A stretch of DNA of 64,000 bases from Macrolepiota albuminosa (taxonomy: Eukaryota; Basidiomycota; Agaricomycetes; Agaricales; Agaricaceae). Location: NCBI GenBank assembly GCA_027475525.1, contig JAMWFC010000101.1, positions 443,101-507,100 on the forward strand. Reading direction: 5' to 3'. The translations under genes and the position numbers were made by a program. Of the stretch, positions 44,210-55,856 are shown in pieces. Position 1 is the stretch's first letter; every line of letters begins with the position of its first letter. Below the pieces are notes generated by a model. The model was not told where the DNA came from, made no database searches, and saw only the letters and a list, made by a program, of their open reading frames with translations.

Positions 44210-45010
44210 AAGCAAGTCTCAGGTTCCCGTCGAAAAGATGAAGGAAGTGAGGGAGAGAGACTTGCGAAATTCTAACATCGTTATCTACGGGAACAGTCAT
44301 GCCGCGCCCCTTCAAATATCTGAAAGTCAGAAGAACGGTCAAAAAAAGATGGAGTGAAGGGAGACTGTGGGAGAGGGACGGCCCATTCTGTTCCTTTTTG
44401 ATAAACTGAGGTATATTGGGAGGTGAATGAACGAGAAGAGTTCATCGTCGATGTTTTTCTAAACGAGTAACCAGCCACCTTGAAATGATTAAAGAAAGTT
44501 ATATGAACTCGTCAACGTACATCGTCGATGTTTTTCTAAACGAGTAACCAGCCACCTTGAAATGATTAAAGAAAGTTATATGAACTCGTCAACGTACATA
44601 CTTGTAATAGTTGCTGCAAGGTGCTCAAACCTTGCCATCGTACCCGGAGGATCCTTGCTCGTGGATGCTCGTATGGGTCTACAAAATACGTTAGTACTTT
44701 AACACGCGATGACAAAGCGAAAAAAAATACAGACAGACGAAAGACAGAGCAAAAGGAGGGAAACACCTACAACGCACGAGCGACATCAGTAAAACAACCC
44801 TCTTACCCTGTGCTTTCCCGTCGCAACTCGAACATATGAAGCGTCTCGATCCACTTGATCTTCAGGGCTCCTCCCTCCAACGTCATCCTATCTCGTGTCT
44901 GCGCGCCTTATATTCACCTATGCTTTCTGGGTCGAGATAAACGATGTCCCGACACGGACGTCCACGAATTCTGCTGTTAAAGATGAAAGTGGGCTGTAAG
45001 TAAGGAACTT
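44210..45010 (-). pseudogene. Partial GH92 pseudogene
   Basis: Aligns on the same strand with about 38390-39230 of the intact GH92 gene. Examples are CTCGAACATATGAAGCGTC (gene: CTCGAACATATCAAGCTTC), CTCGTATGGGT-CTACAAA at the exon border near 44680, and the ACCAGCCACCTTGAAA segment at 44470. It has internal deletions and frame breaks and only the middle exons. It also carries a 77-bp duplication at 44443. Not functional. Confidence 0.8.
44443..44596. repeat. 77-bp exact tandem duplication (6 of 9)
   Basis: Two identical units starting CATCGTCGATG. The homologous stretch of the intact GH92 gene (about 38660-38760) has one. Confidence 0.9.
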
Positions 45011-45765
45011 CCGCCATATGTTGGCGCACGAACTTACCTGGGACGCGCATTCCTTCCCGCCAAAGGCTACCTACCGATCATCAAGTAACAAGTAACCATA
45101 TCTCGAATCCCGTCCCGGGAGTCCCAATTCATTCTCAGCGCATTGTATTCCTTCACATCCAGGTGAAACTCACTCTCAGCATTACATCAGGAACATCTAC
45201 CAGTTCCACCAAAAAAACACACACAAACATCCAGACATACAAACAGATATGATTACCAGATAGAGACAAAAATGGATAGGCATGTAGGTAATTGCGTACT
45301 GAGATCCCCACGAGAAGACGCGCACGCAAAAGAAGATTGCGGGTCAGGTGACCCGTGACGGACGCCGCAGACAAGAACTAGAACAAGAACAAGGAAGCAC
45401 TGACAAAACCTGGACGAGGAGGCGGAGTGGGGGTGGCACAGAAGAAAGTAAGAGGGAAGGAAAAAAAAAAACGTGGGTATGTTCTTTTTTGTCCGATTTG
45501 TAGTGTCCTTGGTGTCCTGTATGGATGGTTGGCGTGGATCGTCAATAATAAGACAATCTGTCGTTGGGGACGAACAGTAAGATTGATATCATAAATACAA
45601 GAAAAAAGAAAGAAGAGGAAAAAGAGATAAGAGAATTCGTAGATGATATTACGGGATAAAGAAGTAATGATAGGTTATATCAAGAAGATTACTATCCGTC
45701 ACGGTGGCGGCGGCGAGACACACAGGACGATCAAGATAGAAGAAGGGACGCAGAGGATGAGGCGG
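45011..45765. other. Intergenic, 3' side of the G-alpha gene
   Basis: No gene recognised. An A-run at about 45461 and CA-rich stretches only. Confidence 0.5.
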
Positions 45766-47215
45766 CTATAGGAGACCACACTCCCGTAGGTGGAGTTGGA
45801 GGAGGATGTCCTGAATAGCGCTCAGCACAACTATGGGAAGGGCGTATCAGCAAGAGTCAATGAGTGACAGAGATAAGACGACGTACATTTGATCTGTTGT
45901 GTGTCCGTTGCGCACGTATAGTGCGCGTAGATCTGTTTCGTCAAGGCACTCTGGTTGAGTGAAACAAACCTGGATGGATTTTCGCAATCAGATCTCGGTG
46001 ATATGGTGAGGAAAGACCAACCGATGAAGAAGATACTCGCACGCATCGTCATAATTATCGCCGCCCGTAAAATCCGGGAAGTAATTAGACAGCGGTGAGC
46101 GAGGGAGCTTTTCGGCGAAAAGATCAATCTTGTTGAGGAAAAGAATCTGCGTTCAAACGGGTCAGATAAAACGTGGGATAACAAGGTGGCGGAGAGCGTA
46201 CGATGGAAGTCTTGACGAACCAGCGGGAGTTGCATATCGAGTCAAAGAGAGTTAAAGCTTCTTGCATGCGGTTCTGGCAATTACGTGGTTAAGAAAGTCC
46301 GGAAAAGGAGAAGTGAGTCATTACTTACGACGCTTTCGTCCTCGTACAACATCTGATCGTACTCGCTGAGCGACACCAAAAACACCAAAGCCGTGACGTT
46401 CTCAAAGCAGTGAATCCACTTTTTCCTCTCGCTCCGCTGACCGCCAACATCGAACAGTTTGTATGTCAGCTCGCCGACCTTGAAGGTCGTCTCGGTAATA
46501 CCCGTCGTTTTAACACGCGAGCGGAGGATGTCCTGATCAGTGGGTAGATAATTTGGAGTTGACATGCGGTCAATGGCGTTGAAATAATAAATGGCACTGT
46601 CGTTGAGCTGGAACTCGCGAGAGCGGCTGACAGCTTCTTTGATGGCAGGATCACGCCAGAGGGTGCGAATAGCATCAGAGACATCGCGAGGGAGTACGTC
46701 GGCCTCGATTTGAGGCGGGAGGGAGAGGATAATATGGCGGCGGGCATCGTTGCGGGGGTCAAGGGCGATGTTGAGCTGGGGCAGTGCTTCCAGGACGGCG
46801 CTAGAATGAATAACAAGGTATATATAGATGAGCCGGTGAGAAGAACAGGCTGTCACACACCGCATTGACTGGATTGTATTGGAGAAGATGATTTCCTTGT
46901 ACGAGTCCCGCTCCTGTTCGTTGTAGCCGCCATGGTGGATCAGCTTCATCTGTTTGAGAACCGTCGACTGTGCGTGTGTAAGTGAGTTGTTCCGATTTCC
47001 AACAAGGTCTTTGCACACCTTGCCCGACTCTCCAGCACCAAGCAATAGCATTTTAATCTCGTTCTTCGCCATCATGCGATCCCTCTTGAGCTGGCTCTCG
47101 ATCTCGTCGTTGCCTGGCAAGGGCCGTCGTCAGGAGACGCCCACAAAGCGATACAAGATGGAAACTCACGGGCTTTGGCCTCATCGTCAACCCCGGTGGA
47201 CTGGACACAACCCAT
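45766..47215 (-). CDS. Heterotrimeric G-protein alpha subunit (Gi-like)
   Basis: ATG at 47215 gives [15 protein letters not shown]: Gly2 for myristoylation and Cys3 for palmitoylation. The P-loop [10 protein letters not shown] is followed by an intron and then [11 protein letters not shown]. The helical domain includes [10 protein letters not shown]. Switch I has [11 protein letters not shown] with the catalytic Arg, and switch II has [34 protein letters not shown] holds the NKxD guanine box and [11 protein letters not shown] the TCAT box. The C-terminus is LRECGLL, stop at 45766, with Cys at position -4 as in pertussis-toxin-type subunits. About 350 residues and at least six introns, one splitting the P-loop. 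Membrane-bound GTP switch for receptor signalling, group I of fungal G-alpha. All key residues seem present. Confidence 0.93.
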
Positions 47216-47885
47216 TTGCGCGGTAAGAAAGTTGAGAAAGGAAGACTAGGTTATTACAAGATGCAGAGAGATCTAACTTCTCATCAAGAGGTTGTGGTGA
47301 GAGTCCAAAAGCCAGAATTGGCCGGGCCTTTGTCATCATTGTTGAGACGCCGGTGCCACGTGCACTCCGAGGGTCCAATCTGTGGCCACAGAGAGCAGTT
47401 CCCACAAGCTCAGCGCTCAGAGCCTGACGCACGACAGTCCTTGATCGTGTCTCGCGGTCAATAATAGAATAGTTGCCCCAAGAGGGATCCTTCTACAGAC
47501 TCTGTTGTCCATCGCACCCACTTGAGAACAATAACACTTCCGTCCCGCGACGCATCAATCCGCAACCACAAACATCATGGTCTCGCCGCTCCTTCCGAGG
47601 CGTACAGCTCTCCGTCCAAAGGAGACGTCCGGGAGTATAGGAAGTGTATATACTATATCATCCTGAACCCAGTACATTCCAATTGTACCACCGTCTACTT
47701 CAAACTTCACTTAAAAGAATCAACATGCATGTCCCTCAAAATCGAAGCAATTTCACATCACTCCAAAAAACATCAACAGTCCAACCTACGACGACGCAAA
47801 CAAACTACCGAAAGAACAAAAGCGTCTGCAAATCGTCCAAATTGTGATCAGTATAGTATCCATTCGCTCCCTCCTCCTTCTCTTT
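47216..47885. other. Intergenic between G-alpha and PSD2
   Basis: 5' region of the G-alpha gene. A CACGTG motif lies near 47357. No coding sequence. Confidence 0.5.
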
Positions 47886-50800
47886 CTACACAACAGCAGC
47901 AGGAGCGTTAACGGCAGGTGCAGGTGCACCAGCACCAGGAGCAGGAGCAGGGGCAGGGGCACCAGAGGCACCAACACCAACAGGCCGACGACCGACCCCA
48001 ATACCCATCCCAACACGAACAAGCGTCTCCAACGACGCCTTGGCATTACTAACGAGATCCTCATCCCACTGCACCCTCTCCCTCTCAAAAAGCACCACAA
48101 CGGTCGAGCCCCCAAACGCAAAATACCCCACCTCCTGCCCACGATGCACGTGCTCCCCCTCGACCACCGTGGTGTGGATGCTCCCCACCATCATCGCGCC
48201 CACACATACGACCATCACTCGCCCAAAGTGCTCGCTGTCGATCGGCACGATCTTGCGCACGTTCTCGCCGTACACGTCGAGCGAGCTCCGGATCGCTTGC
48301 GGCTGCGGGGCGGGGAGGTGGGGGGGTGGGGGGGGCAGGGGGGGGGGACAGACATCACTCAGCTCACCCAAAACCCACAAAACAAAAAACCACACAACAC
48401 TCACATTAACCGTATAATACTCCCCAGCAACAACACTCATCGCCCCGACCCTCCCCTCAACGGGCGAATGAAACCGATGATAATCCTGCGGCGCCAACCT
48501 AAAAATAGCAAGCGCGCCATGGGCGTAGCGCCCCGCCCCGTCGCGGTACGCCTCCCCGAGGAGCTTCGGGACGCTGAATTCCCGGCCTTTGATCCATAAG
48601 CGCGTCGCGTCGTCTACGGTCGAGAACGTCATGAGCCGGCAGTCGGCCGCGCTCACGAGCCGGTAAGGGTCGTTTGGAGCCTCGATTGGTCGGGAGGAGG
48701 GTTTGAGTTTTCTGGTGCGTGGTGCGTGAGTTGGTGTGGGAGGTGGAAGCAGGGTAGAAAGCGAAAGTAAACACACCGATAGAAAAACTCGTTAAACGTC
48801 TCTAAACCAACCAACCACTAATCAGCACACACTCCCAAAAAACACACACAAGGGGAGCGAGAAAAAACGCACTAAAGGAATCCAAGGGATCAAGTATCTC
48901 GTCGACATTCAACCCATGAAACTCGATAAACGCAGGGATCTCTGCAGCAGACTGCGGCGAGTCGTACTTGGCTCCCTGCTTGAACGAGAGCGACTTGAGC
49001 AGTTTCCTAGCTGTAAGGGTGGGAAAGCCAACAAGCAAGGGAGTTGTCAGAACAACGAGTCACACCAAGGACTACGACACGCACCTCGCCCGCCTTCCAT
49101 GCGACTCGTCGCGCCCTACTCAAAAACATGATAAGAAAGAAAAAACTATCAAGAAACAAAACGCGCCACCAACGAACCTTGTACAACAACCTAATCCCAA
49201 GCCTCACATACACCTGCATCTTTTCCTCCTCCAACTGTCCCGTCATACGATTCTGCACAATAATATTCGCCGAATTCTAAGGAGGTCACATCATATCAGC
49301 CCAACGGCCTCGCCCTCAAACGCAACCCCCAGGCAACACGCACCGCACCAAGCCGATACCCACCCCCTCCAACCTTCCTCATAACCCTCGTATACCACTT
49401 CCTCTGCGCCTGACTAGCAGTAACGTACTCCCCAACAACGATCCTCCCAATCTTCCCCCAATCCGTGCTCGCACACACCGCCATGTGCGTGATGATGTCC
49501 ACCTCGGCTTTGTCGCTTAGCCGCGGGCGGTGGCAGAGAGGACAGCTTTGGACGTTGATTATGCGCTCGGCGACGTCGGTGGAGCTTGGTTGGGACTGAG
49601 ATAAGGATGTGGATGTGGATGCTGATGCGGATAAGGAGGATGGATCGGACGGCGACGAGGGAGACGCTGTGAGTGGGTTCGTGGGAGTTCGACGCCGGAA
49701 CCTGCTGCGTTTCTTCGTCTTCGTCGTCGTCGTCGATGCGGGCGCAGGCGAGGTACTCGCACCCGGCACCAACCCCGTGCTGCGACTCGGACTCGGACTC
49801 GGGCTTGGAGAGGGAGAGGGAGACGCAGATGGCAAAGACCCAACCGCCACCCCTCCCTCGCCCGCATCGTCACTCGAATACGCAGACGACGAATAACTCC
49901 CCGGATCCACGACGGCCGCGCCGGCGCCGAAATCCATAGTACTAAGATCAAGATCAAGTTTCGGCGGGGTCTTTGGCTCTTCTCCTCCTTGTCCTTGTCC
50001 GTGTCTTTGCGCCATCGCCATCGCAGCAGGCGTCCGACTCTCGCTCGTGCTCGTATCCCCAGCAGCGCCATGCACATGCTCCCCGACCCGCCTCCGCTCG
50101 CGCTCAGGCCGCCCAAGCACAGCCTCGAGACTCCTAATCACATCCTCGACAGACAACTCGTCCACATGCGGTTTCTTCCCCCGCTCGAACCAGAACGCGT
50201 CGACGGTGTCGTGTGTCAGCGTCGACCCCAGCGAGTCAAGCAAAGACGTCAGCTCGACGTGCGAGATCGCGTGCGTGTCGTCCGTGTCGTATTGAGCGAG
50301 GTAGTTTCGCCAGAAGCGGTGTCGTAGGAGGTCGTAGGGCTGGTACTTTGCGCTGCCGAGGGGTGAGTGCGTGAATAGATTAGATACATAGTGCCATGGC
50401 TGACCGGATGTAGATGACGGGGTGGTGGCGGCCTTCCCATTCGGCTGGTTCTTTGTTCTCGAGACGGAGTTTGAGCTCGACCATTTCTTGTTCGCTGGAT
50501 TCAGAGTCGTATAGACCCGTTTCGGGGTTCTTCTGTGGGGCTTTGTCGATGAGGTCTTGGACCTGCGTGCGTGTAAGCCAGGGCGAGAGAGTACAACATA
50601 AACTAACCTCGAACCCAGCCTCGCCGACGAAATCGTTGCTGCTCATCTTGTCCCAGTCGTGCACCCTCAGCTGGATGTTCCACTTGGTCTCGTACTTTCT
50701 GACGTGAAACAACAGCTTTTCGTCCCAGGTGGGGTTCAACGAGTGTCGGACGACACGGGTGCGGAAGACCTTTTTGCCAAAGGAGATGACGACAAAGGGG

Positions 50801-51936
50801 TCCATGTCGAACGAGGTACGGGTCACTTGGAGCTATGATCAGAGGTGATGCGAGATGTCAGGCAAGGGACTTACTGTTTTTGAGCCTTGGCAGGTCCTGG
50901 GCACGCAAGACTTCGAGCATGACAATGCCTGTAATGTCGTTGTTGGCGGCATCGTACGAGTAGGCTTTACCCTTGGGAGGCTGGAATGGATCAGGGTCTT
51001 CTGTGCCGGGCGTAGGTGGGGCACTGCCGCTCTTTTTACTAAACAGCCTCTTTTTGTCGTCATTGGGGGGAGACGCAAATGCAGAAATACGGCGGATGGG
51101 AATGGTGAATTTTTTTGAAAACGGAGAAGAGGGCGGTTTGGCGGTGACTGGGGTAGGGTCTGGGGAAGAGGGCTGTACAGTGAGGCGAGGGGCGTCGGCA
51201 AAGTCCGAGTCGGATTCGTCGTCGTCCTCTGCTTCGTCAGAGGAGAGGCCTCCGTCGTCCTCGAGGACAGAGCTGGAGGAGATTGTGCCGATGCCTTGGG
51301 TGGGCGGGGCAGAGACGAGGGACAGACGGGAGCGTTTGAGGAGCTCTGCGTAGATTTCATCGAGTTGTAGGTCCACGGGCTGGGCTGGCTTGACGAGGCC
51401 GAGTTTGATTGTGACGGTGCCCGTGACCACCGCGCCTACCCGGGTTGACTCGAGTGGGACGGTGAAAGGCTGTGACAGTCAGGAGAGGTGTTGACGGGGC
51501 AAAAGAGACGGACCTTGTTGGAGGGGTCTTCCCAGGCAACGGCTCTGGCGTCTGGGAACCAGTCTTGGAGGGGAATGGCAGCTTCGCCCAGGTAGTCTTT
51601 GCCCAGAGTGTCCTTGTCCCAGACGACCATCTCGAGGGCGCCGAGACCGGGGGCGGCGGTGAGGTGGATGGGGAGGTCCCACGTTGCGTCGCGGGGGGCG
51701 TAGACGGGGTCGACGGTGCGTCGGGCGACAGGAGTCTGGTGACGAGTGGCCAAGAGGGAGACGACGACAAATGGGTCAGACAGGCCGTTGCGATCGCGGG
51801 CAGCGAGGGCAGAGCATGCGAGGACTTGGACGCGCAAGAGGACAAGAGGGAGCTCGGAGGGAGACTGGCGCGTGATTCGTGACGGGAGGCGGGCTGCGTT
51901 GCGCAGTGCGCGCTTGAGCTGCAGCCGGGGAGCCAT
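47886..51936 (-). CDS. PSD2: Phosphatidylserine decarboxylase, C2-domain (PSD2) type
   Basis: ATG at 51936 ([18 protein letters not shown]). First C2 domain at about residues 30-140 ([30 protein letters not shown]). An acidic linker comes next, then a second C2 ([54 protein letters not shown]). An EF-hand-like part follows ([18 protein letters not shown]), with a Ser/Pro/Thr-rich loop and [20 protein letters not shown]. The catalytic domain shows [35 protein letters not shown] and the self-cleavage site [17 protein letters not shown] is the form found in Psd2. Cleavage at Gly-Ser makes the pyruvoyl group that converts phosphatidylserine to phosphatidylethanolamine in the endosome/Golgi. The stop at 47886 follows an Ala/Pro-rich tail. 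Well over 1,000 residues. Shares a 77-bp promoter with KAP121. Confidence 0.92.
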
Positions 51937-52013
51937 GGTCGTTTGCAGCAACACGTGCTAGTGATGGGAAATTACAAGTACAGACCACGTGCACGTGTCG
52001 CAAATTGCTAACG
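51937..52013. promoter_or_regulatory. 77-bp bidirectional promoter PSD2/KAP121 with three CACGTG boxes
   Basis: The two ATGs are head to head, 77 bp apart. CACGTG occurs at 51952-51957, 51986-51991 and 51992-51997, the last two directly abutting. CACGTG is the core site of bHLH factors such as Cbf1/Pho4-type proteins. Use in these two genes is inferred. It is not a 77-bp repeat; the length is a coincidence. Confidence 0.65.
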
Positions 52014-55000
52014 ATGGAGAGCGTGCCGTCGTCGATCAGGGAAGAGTTGACCCAGATCCTTGCAAATCTAGTCCTGGGCGACAACGACATACGAGCAAAG
52101 TCAGTCGTGTGCTTGTCATTTTGCCGTGCTAACCCGACACAGTGCCGAAAACGCCGTCAACGAGCGACTGGCGCAGACACCCGAGCTCTATGTGCTTGCC
52201 CTGGCCGAGTTTGCCGTCGCTGCAGAGACCGACGTGGTGAGTCGTGTTCCTCCATGTCCCTTGGCGAACTCAGCCTGCCCCAGATGCGCTCCTTTTCCCT
52301 CGTGCTTCTCCGCCGCCTTCTTTTCCGCGCCGCCCCCGCCGTCCTCTACGACCAGCTCGGCGCCACCACCATCGCCGCCCTCGAGCGTCTCCTGCTCCAC
52401 GCCCTCAACAACGAGCCCGTCCCTGCTGTCCGCCGCAACGCCGTCGACACTGTCGCCGACCTCGCAAACCAGGGCATGGCCCGCGGCAGACCCTGGCCCG
52501 CCCTCCAGAGCCAGGCATTCTCCATGGCCCACGCCCAACCCGCCCTCGCACGCATCAGCGCCTTTTCCGTCTTTGCCACCGCCCCCAACCTCATCCTCGA
52601 TCTCCACACCGACGCCGTCCTCCCCGTCCTCGTCCGCGGTCTCCAGGACCCTCACAGCATCGACGTCCGCACCGCCGCTCTCCGCGCCGCCGTCGCCTAC
52701 CTCGACTCTGCCGACTCTGCCCAGCTCGTTCCCGCCGCCGCCCTCCTCGCTCCCGTCCTCGCCACCCTCGCTGCCCTCTCCTCTGCCCTCGGCCCCCCAC
52801 TCCCCCCGCAAACAACCTACCACCATTTCTCCGTCTTTCTCTCCATCCTCACGCCCCTCTGCGCCACCCACCCCGCCCTCTTTGCGCCCCACCTCCAATC
52901 CATCATGCTCCTCCTCCCGCCCCTCCTCCTCCCCGTCGTAGACTCGGGTCCAACCCCAACCGTCACCCATCCATTTCCCCTCACAACACCCACCCACCAC
53001 GCAGAGGAACACGACCTCCGCCAGACTCTACGCCTCAGCGCTCTCGAGTTGATGCTCACTCTCAGCGAAGCCCGTCCTTCTATGGTCCGCCGCGTCCACG
53101 GCTGGGTCGACGTCCTCGTCCGCGCCTGTCTCGAGGCAATGGGCGAGCTCGACGAAGACGCAGAAGGCGGCTTGTCAACCTGGCTCACCGATGACGTGCG
53201 TTTCCATCCATCTCCCAATTCCTGCCCTAACTCTTTAAAGCCTTCGTCAAGCTCGTCCGAAACAGACTCGCCCCCGGCATTGTACGAACAGTCGCTCGAC
53301 CGACTCGCCATCGCAATGGGCGGACGCGCCGTGTTGCCGCCCGCGTTCCAGGTTCGTCGAAACACTCTTTGCTGTGCCATGCGTGACGATCGAGATAGTA
53401 CATTCCTTCCATGCTCGCGAGCTACGACTGGCGTGTCCGCCATGCGGGACTCATGGCTATCGCTGCTATTGGAGAGGGCACCAGCAAGGTCATGCTCGAG
53501 CAGCTGGGAAAAGTCGTCGAGTGCGTTTTGCTTCGAGTACTTTTGCGTGTCCTGACTAGAATAGCTTGGTTATACCCATGTTTCGCGATTCGCATCCGAG
53601 AGTTAGGTACGCTGCTTGTCAGTGTGTGTACGTCGTTTGTTTTCTTTTGTGCCGTGTTTTTTTTAACGAGGCGGTAGGGGACAGCTGTGTACGGATCTCG
53701 AGGTTTGTTTTTTCATTATGAGAGATGATGTATAAACTTGGTATACACAGGAAGTAATCCAAGAACGACACCACGAACAGATACTATCAGTACTAATACC
53801 CGCACTCGAGGACCCCGAACCACGGTACGCCGCGTCTTGTCTTGGTCTCCACACGCACTAACGACACACACACATAGGGTCCACGCACACGCCGCAGCGG
53901 CGCTGATAAATTTCTGCGAGGGCGTCCCGCGGAACACGCTCCTGCCGTACCTCGACACGACAGTCGCGCGGCTCTTGCGCATGCTCAACCCACCCGGGGA
54001 GCAGCCGCGGCGGTACGTCCAGGAGCAGGCCGTCACGACGCTCGCTATGGTCGCTGATGCGAGCGAGGTCATGTTTGTAAAGGTGCGTGTGGCGTTAACG
54101 TACCATGAGCAGCAACTCTACTCAATGTGGATTCGATCCGTAGCATTATGCGTCGATTATGCCGCTGTTGTTGAATGTACTTAGGAACGCGGATGGACAT
54201 GAGTATAGAAAGTTGAGAGTCAAGGCGATGGAGTGTGCGGGGCTTGTTGGTGAGTTTGGCACGACATTCCCTCGGATTGAACCTTTTGAGAACTTCGTGT
54301 GTAGCGATCGCGGTGGGGAGGGACGTGTTCCGTCCTGATTTCGCGACGCTCGTCGAGCTGTTGATACGTATACAAAGTCCGTCTGTCTCTTTTCTTCGTG
54401 TTTGATCGATGAAATGATTGATGATTGATGGATGGTTGATTTGGACAGAGAGCCCCGTCGACCCGTCTGATACGCAACTGGGACATTATTTGATCGCGAC
54501 GTGGGCGAAAGTGTGTCAGGCGATGGGACACGAGTTTGAGCCGTACCTCTCGGTGGTTGTACCGGAGCTTTTGCAGAGTGCGAGTGCGAAGCCTGATGTT
54601 TCTGTGTATGGTGCGTCGTCTTGCGTTCTTTTGAATGAGGTTCTCATTCTCACTCTCGCTCTCGCTCTCGCCCGCTCTCGCTCTCGCCCGCTCTCGCGCT
54701 CGCTCTCACTCGCTCTCACTCTCATTCTCACTCGCTCTCGCGCTCACCCTCGCTCTCGCTCTCACTCTCACGCTCGCGCAAACTCGCGCTCGCACTCTCA
54801 CTCTCACTCGCACTCGCGCTCGCGCTCGACACTCGCTCTCACTCTCACGCTCGCGCAAACTCGCGCTCGCACTCTCACTCTCACTCGCACTCGCGCTCGC
54901 GCTCGACAGACGAAGACGAAGAAAAGGCAGAGGAAAAGGAAGGCTGGGAGACGGTCGTCATGGACGGCCAGACGCTTGGCATCCGGACCTCGGCGATCGA

Positions 55001-55699
55001 GGAAAAGTGCCAGGCGTTCGAGACGCTCGTCATTTATTGCTCGACGCTCGGAGCAAGGTTCGCGCCGTATGTCCTCCAGACGCTCGAGATCACGTTGCCG
55101 GGGCTGTCGTTTTATTACCATGATGGTGTACGAGAGGCTTGTGCCGTGTGCGTCCTTTCTTGTGTGTTTGTTAGGGGGCTTTTGCTGACTTGACTCGTGG
55201 TGCGTAAAAAAGGTTGGTGCCGATGCTACTCGCGTCGGGAAAGGCGAGCCAGACGCTCACGAATGAGATGGTGTCGGCGGCGTTTCAACACCTCGTCGCG
55301 GCTATGCGCACGGAGCAGGACACGTCGTTCCTCGCGTCGCTGTACAAGTGTGTTAACGATACGATGCGCGTCGTCGGGGGCCCCGAGGCGCTACCGAGGG
55401 AGCTGGTGGATGGTGTGGTGGTGGTGACGAGGCATCAGCTGCAGGTGTTTGCGGATCGCAGGCGTGCGCGTGCTGCGTCTGCTGCGGGGTCGGGGCCGGG
55501 GACGGGGCCGGGGGCGCCAGGGGGAGAGGAAGGCGTGGATAGGGAGGAGATGGCGCTTATGGAGGAGGTGGAGGATTTCGTGTTGGAGGATATGGGAAAG
55601 ATGTTGGCGGTTGTTAATCCTGATCATCCGTTGTTGGTCGCTGTGGGGAGCGTCAAGGATCTGGGGGTTTGTTCGTGGGGAAGTGATGAGGATGAGTAA
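52014..55699 (+). CDS. KAP121: Importin beta family, KAP121/PSE1 (importin-5) type
   Basis: ATG at 52014 ([20 protein letters not shown]). HEAT repeats follow: [53 protein letters not shown], then the importin-5 hallmarks [68 protein letters not shown] and [13 protein letters not shown]. Next are KAMECAGLV, a [16 protein letters not shown] acidic loop, [35 protein letters not shown] and [18 protein letters not shown]. It ends [11 protein letters not shown] at 55699. Estimated at 850-880 residues, against about 1,090 in the family: the last ten or so HEAT helices are absent. Ran-dependent nuclear import receptor. About a dozen introns, one very pyrimidine-rich (54611-54908). The 3' end is partly duplicated downstream. 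Confidence 0.9.
54611..54908 (+). repeat. Low-complexity CTCGCT/CTCACT intron of KAP121
   Basis: Between VSVY and [24 protein letters not shown] bounds a 298-bp intron made almost wholly of CTC(G/A)CT units. It includes an exact 77-bp tandem duplication at 54755-54831/54832-54908 (7 of 9; maximal match exactly 77 bp). Other introns here are about 45 to 60 bp. Confidence 0.8.
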
Positions 55700-55734
55700 C
55701 CCAGGGGGCGTCTAATGTGTGTGGAAACGTTGGG

Positions 55735-55856
55735 AAGAGGTGGAGGATTTCGTGTTGGACGATATGGGAAAGATGTTGGCGGTTGTTGGTCGCTGTGGGG
55801 AGCGTGAAGGATTTGGGGCTTTGTTCGTGGGGGAGTGATAAAGATGAGTAACCAGG
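55735..55856 (+). repeat. Partial duplicate of the KAP121 3' end
   Basis: Repeats 55563-55713 (GAGGTGGAGGATTTCGTGTTGG through GATGAGTAACC) with about 15 bp deleted and a few substitutions, including the stop codon. Not in an open frame with the gene. Confidence 0.85.

Noticed and set aside
47844..48599. 251-codon plus-strand ORF
   Set aside because: Antisense shadow of the PSD2 catalytic exons, which carry conserved motifs on the minus strand.
49609..49939. Plus-strand ORFs over the Ser/Pro-rich part of PSD2
   Set aside because: Low-complexity mirror frames of the PSD2 linker.
51937..52013. 77-bp spacer as another period-77 duplication
   Set aside because: It is a single sequence between two start codons; the length is coincidental.
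52244..53194. 316-codon Arg/Pro-rich ORF and a 274-codon antisense ORF at 52188-53012
   Set aside because: Other-frame shadows of the GC-rich KAP121 exon, whose HEAT repeats are recognisable.
55563..55856. KAP121 3' duplication as part of the 77-bp set
   Set aside because: Offset is about 172 bp and the copies differ by a deletion and substitutions, so it is a separate older event.
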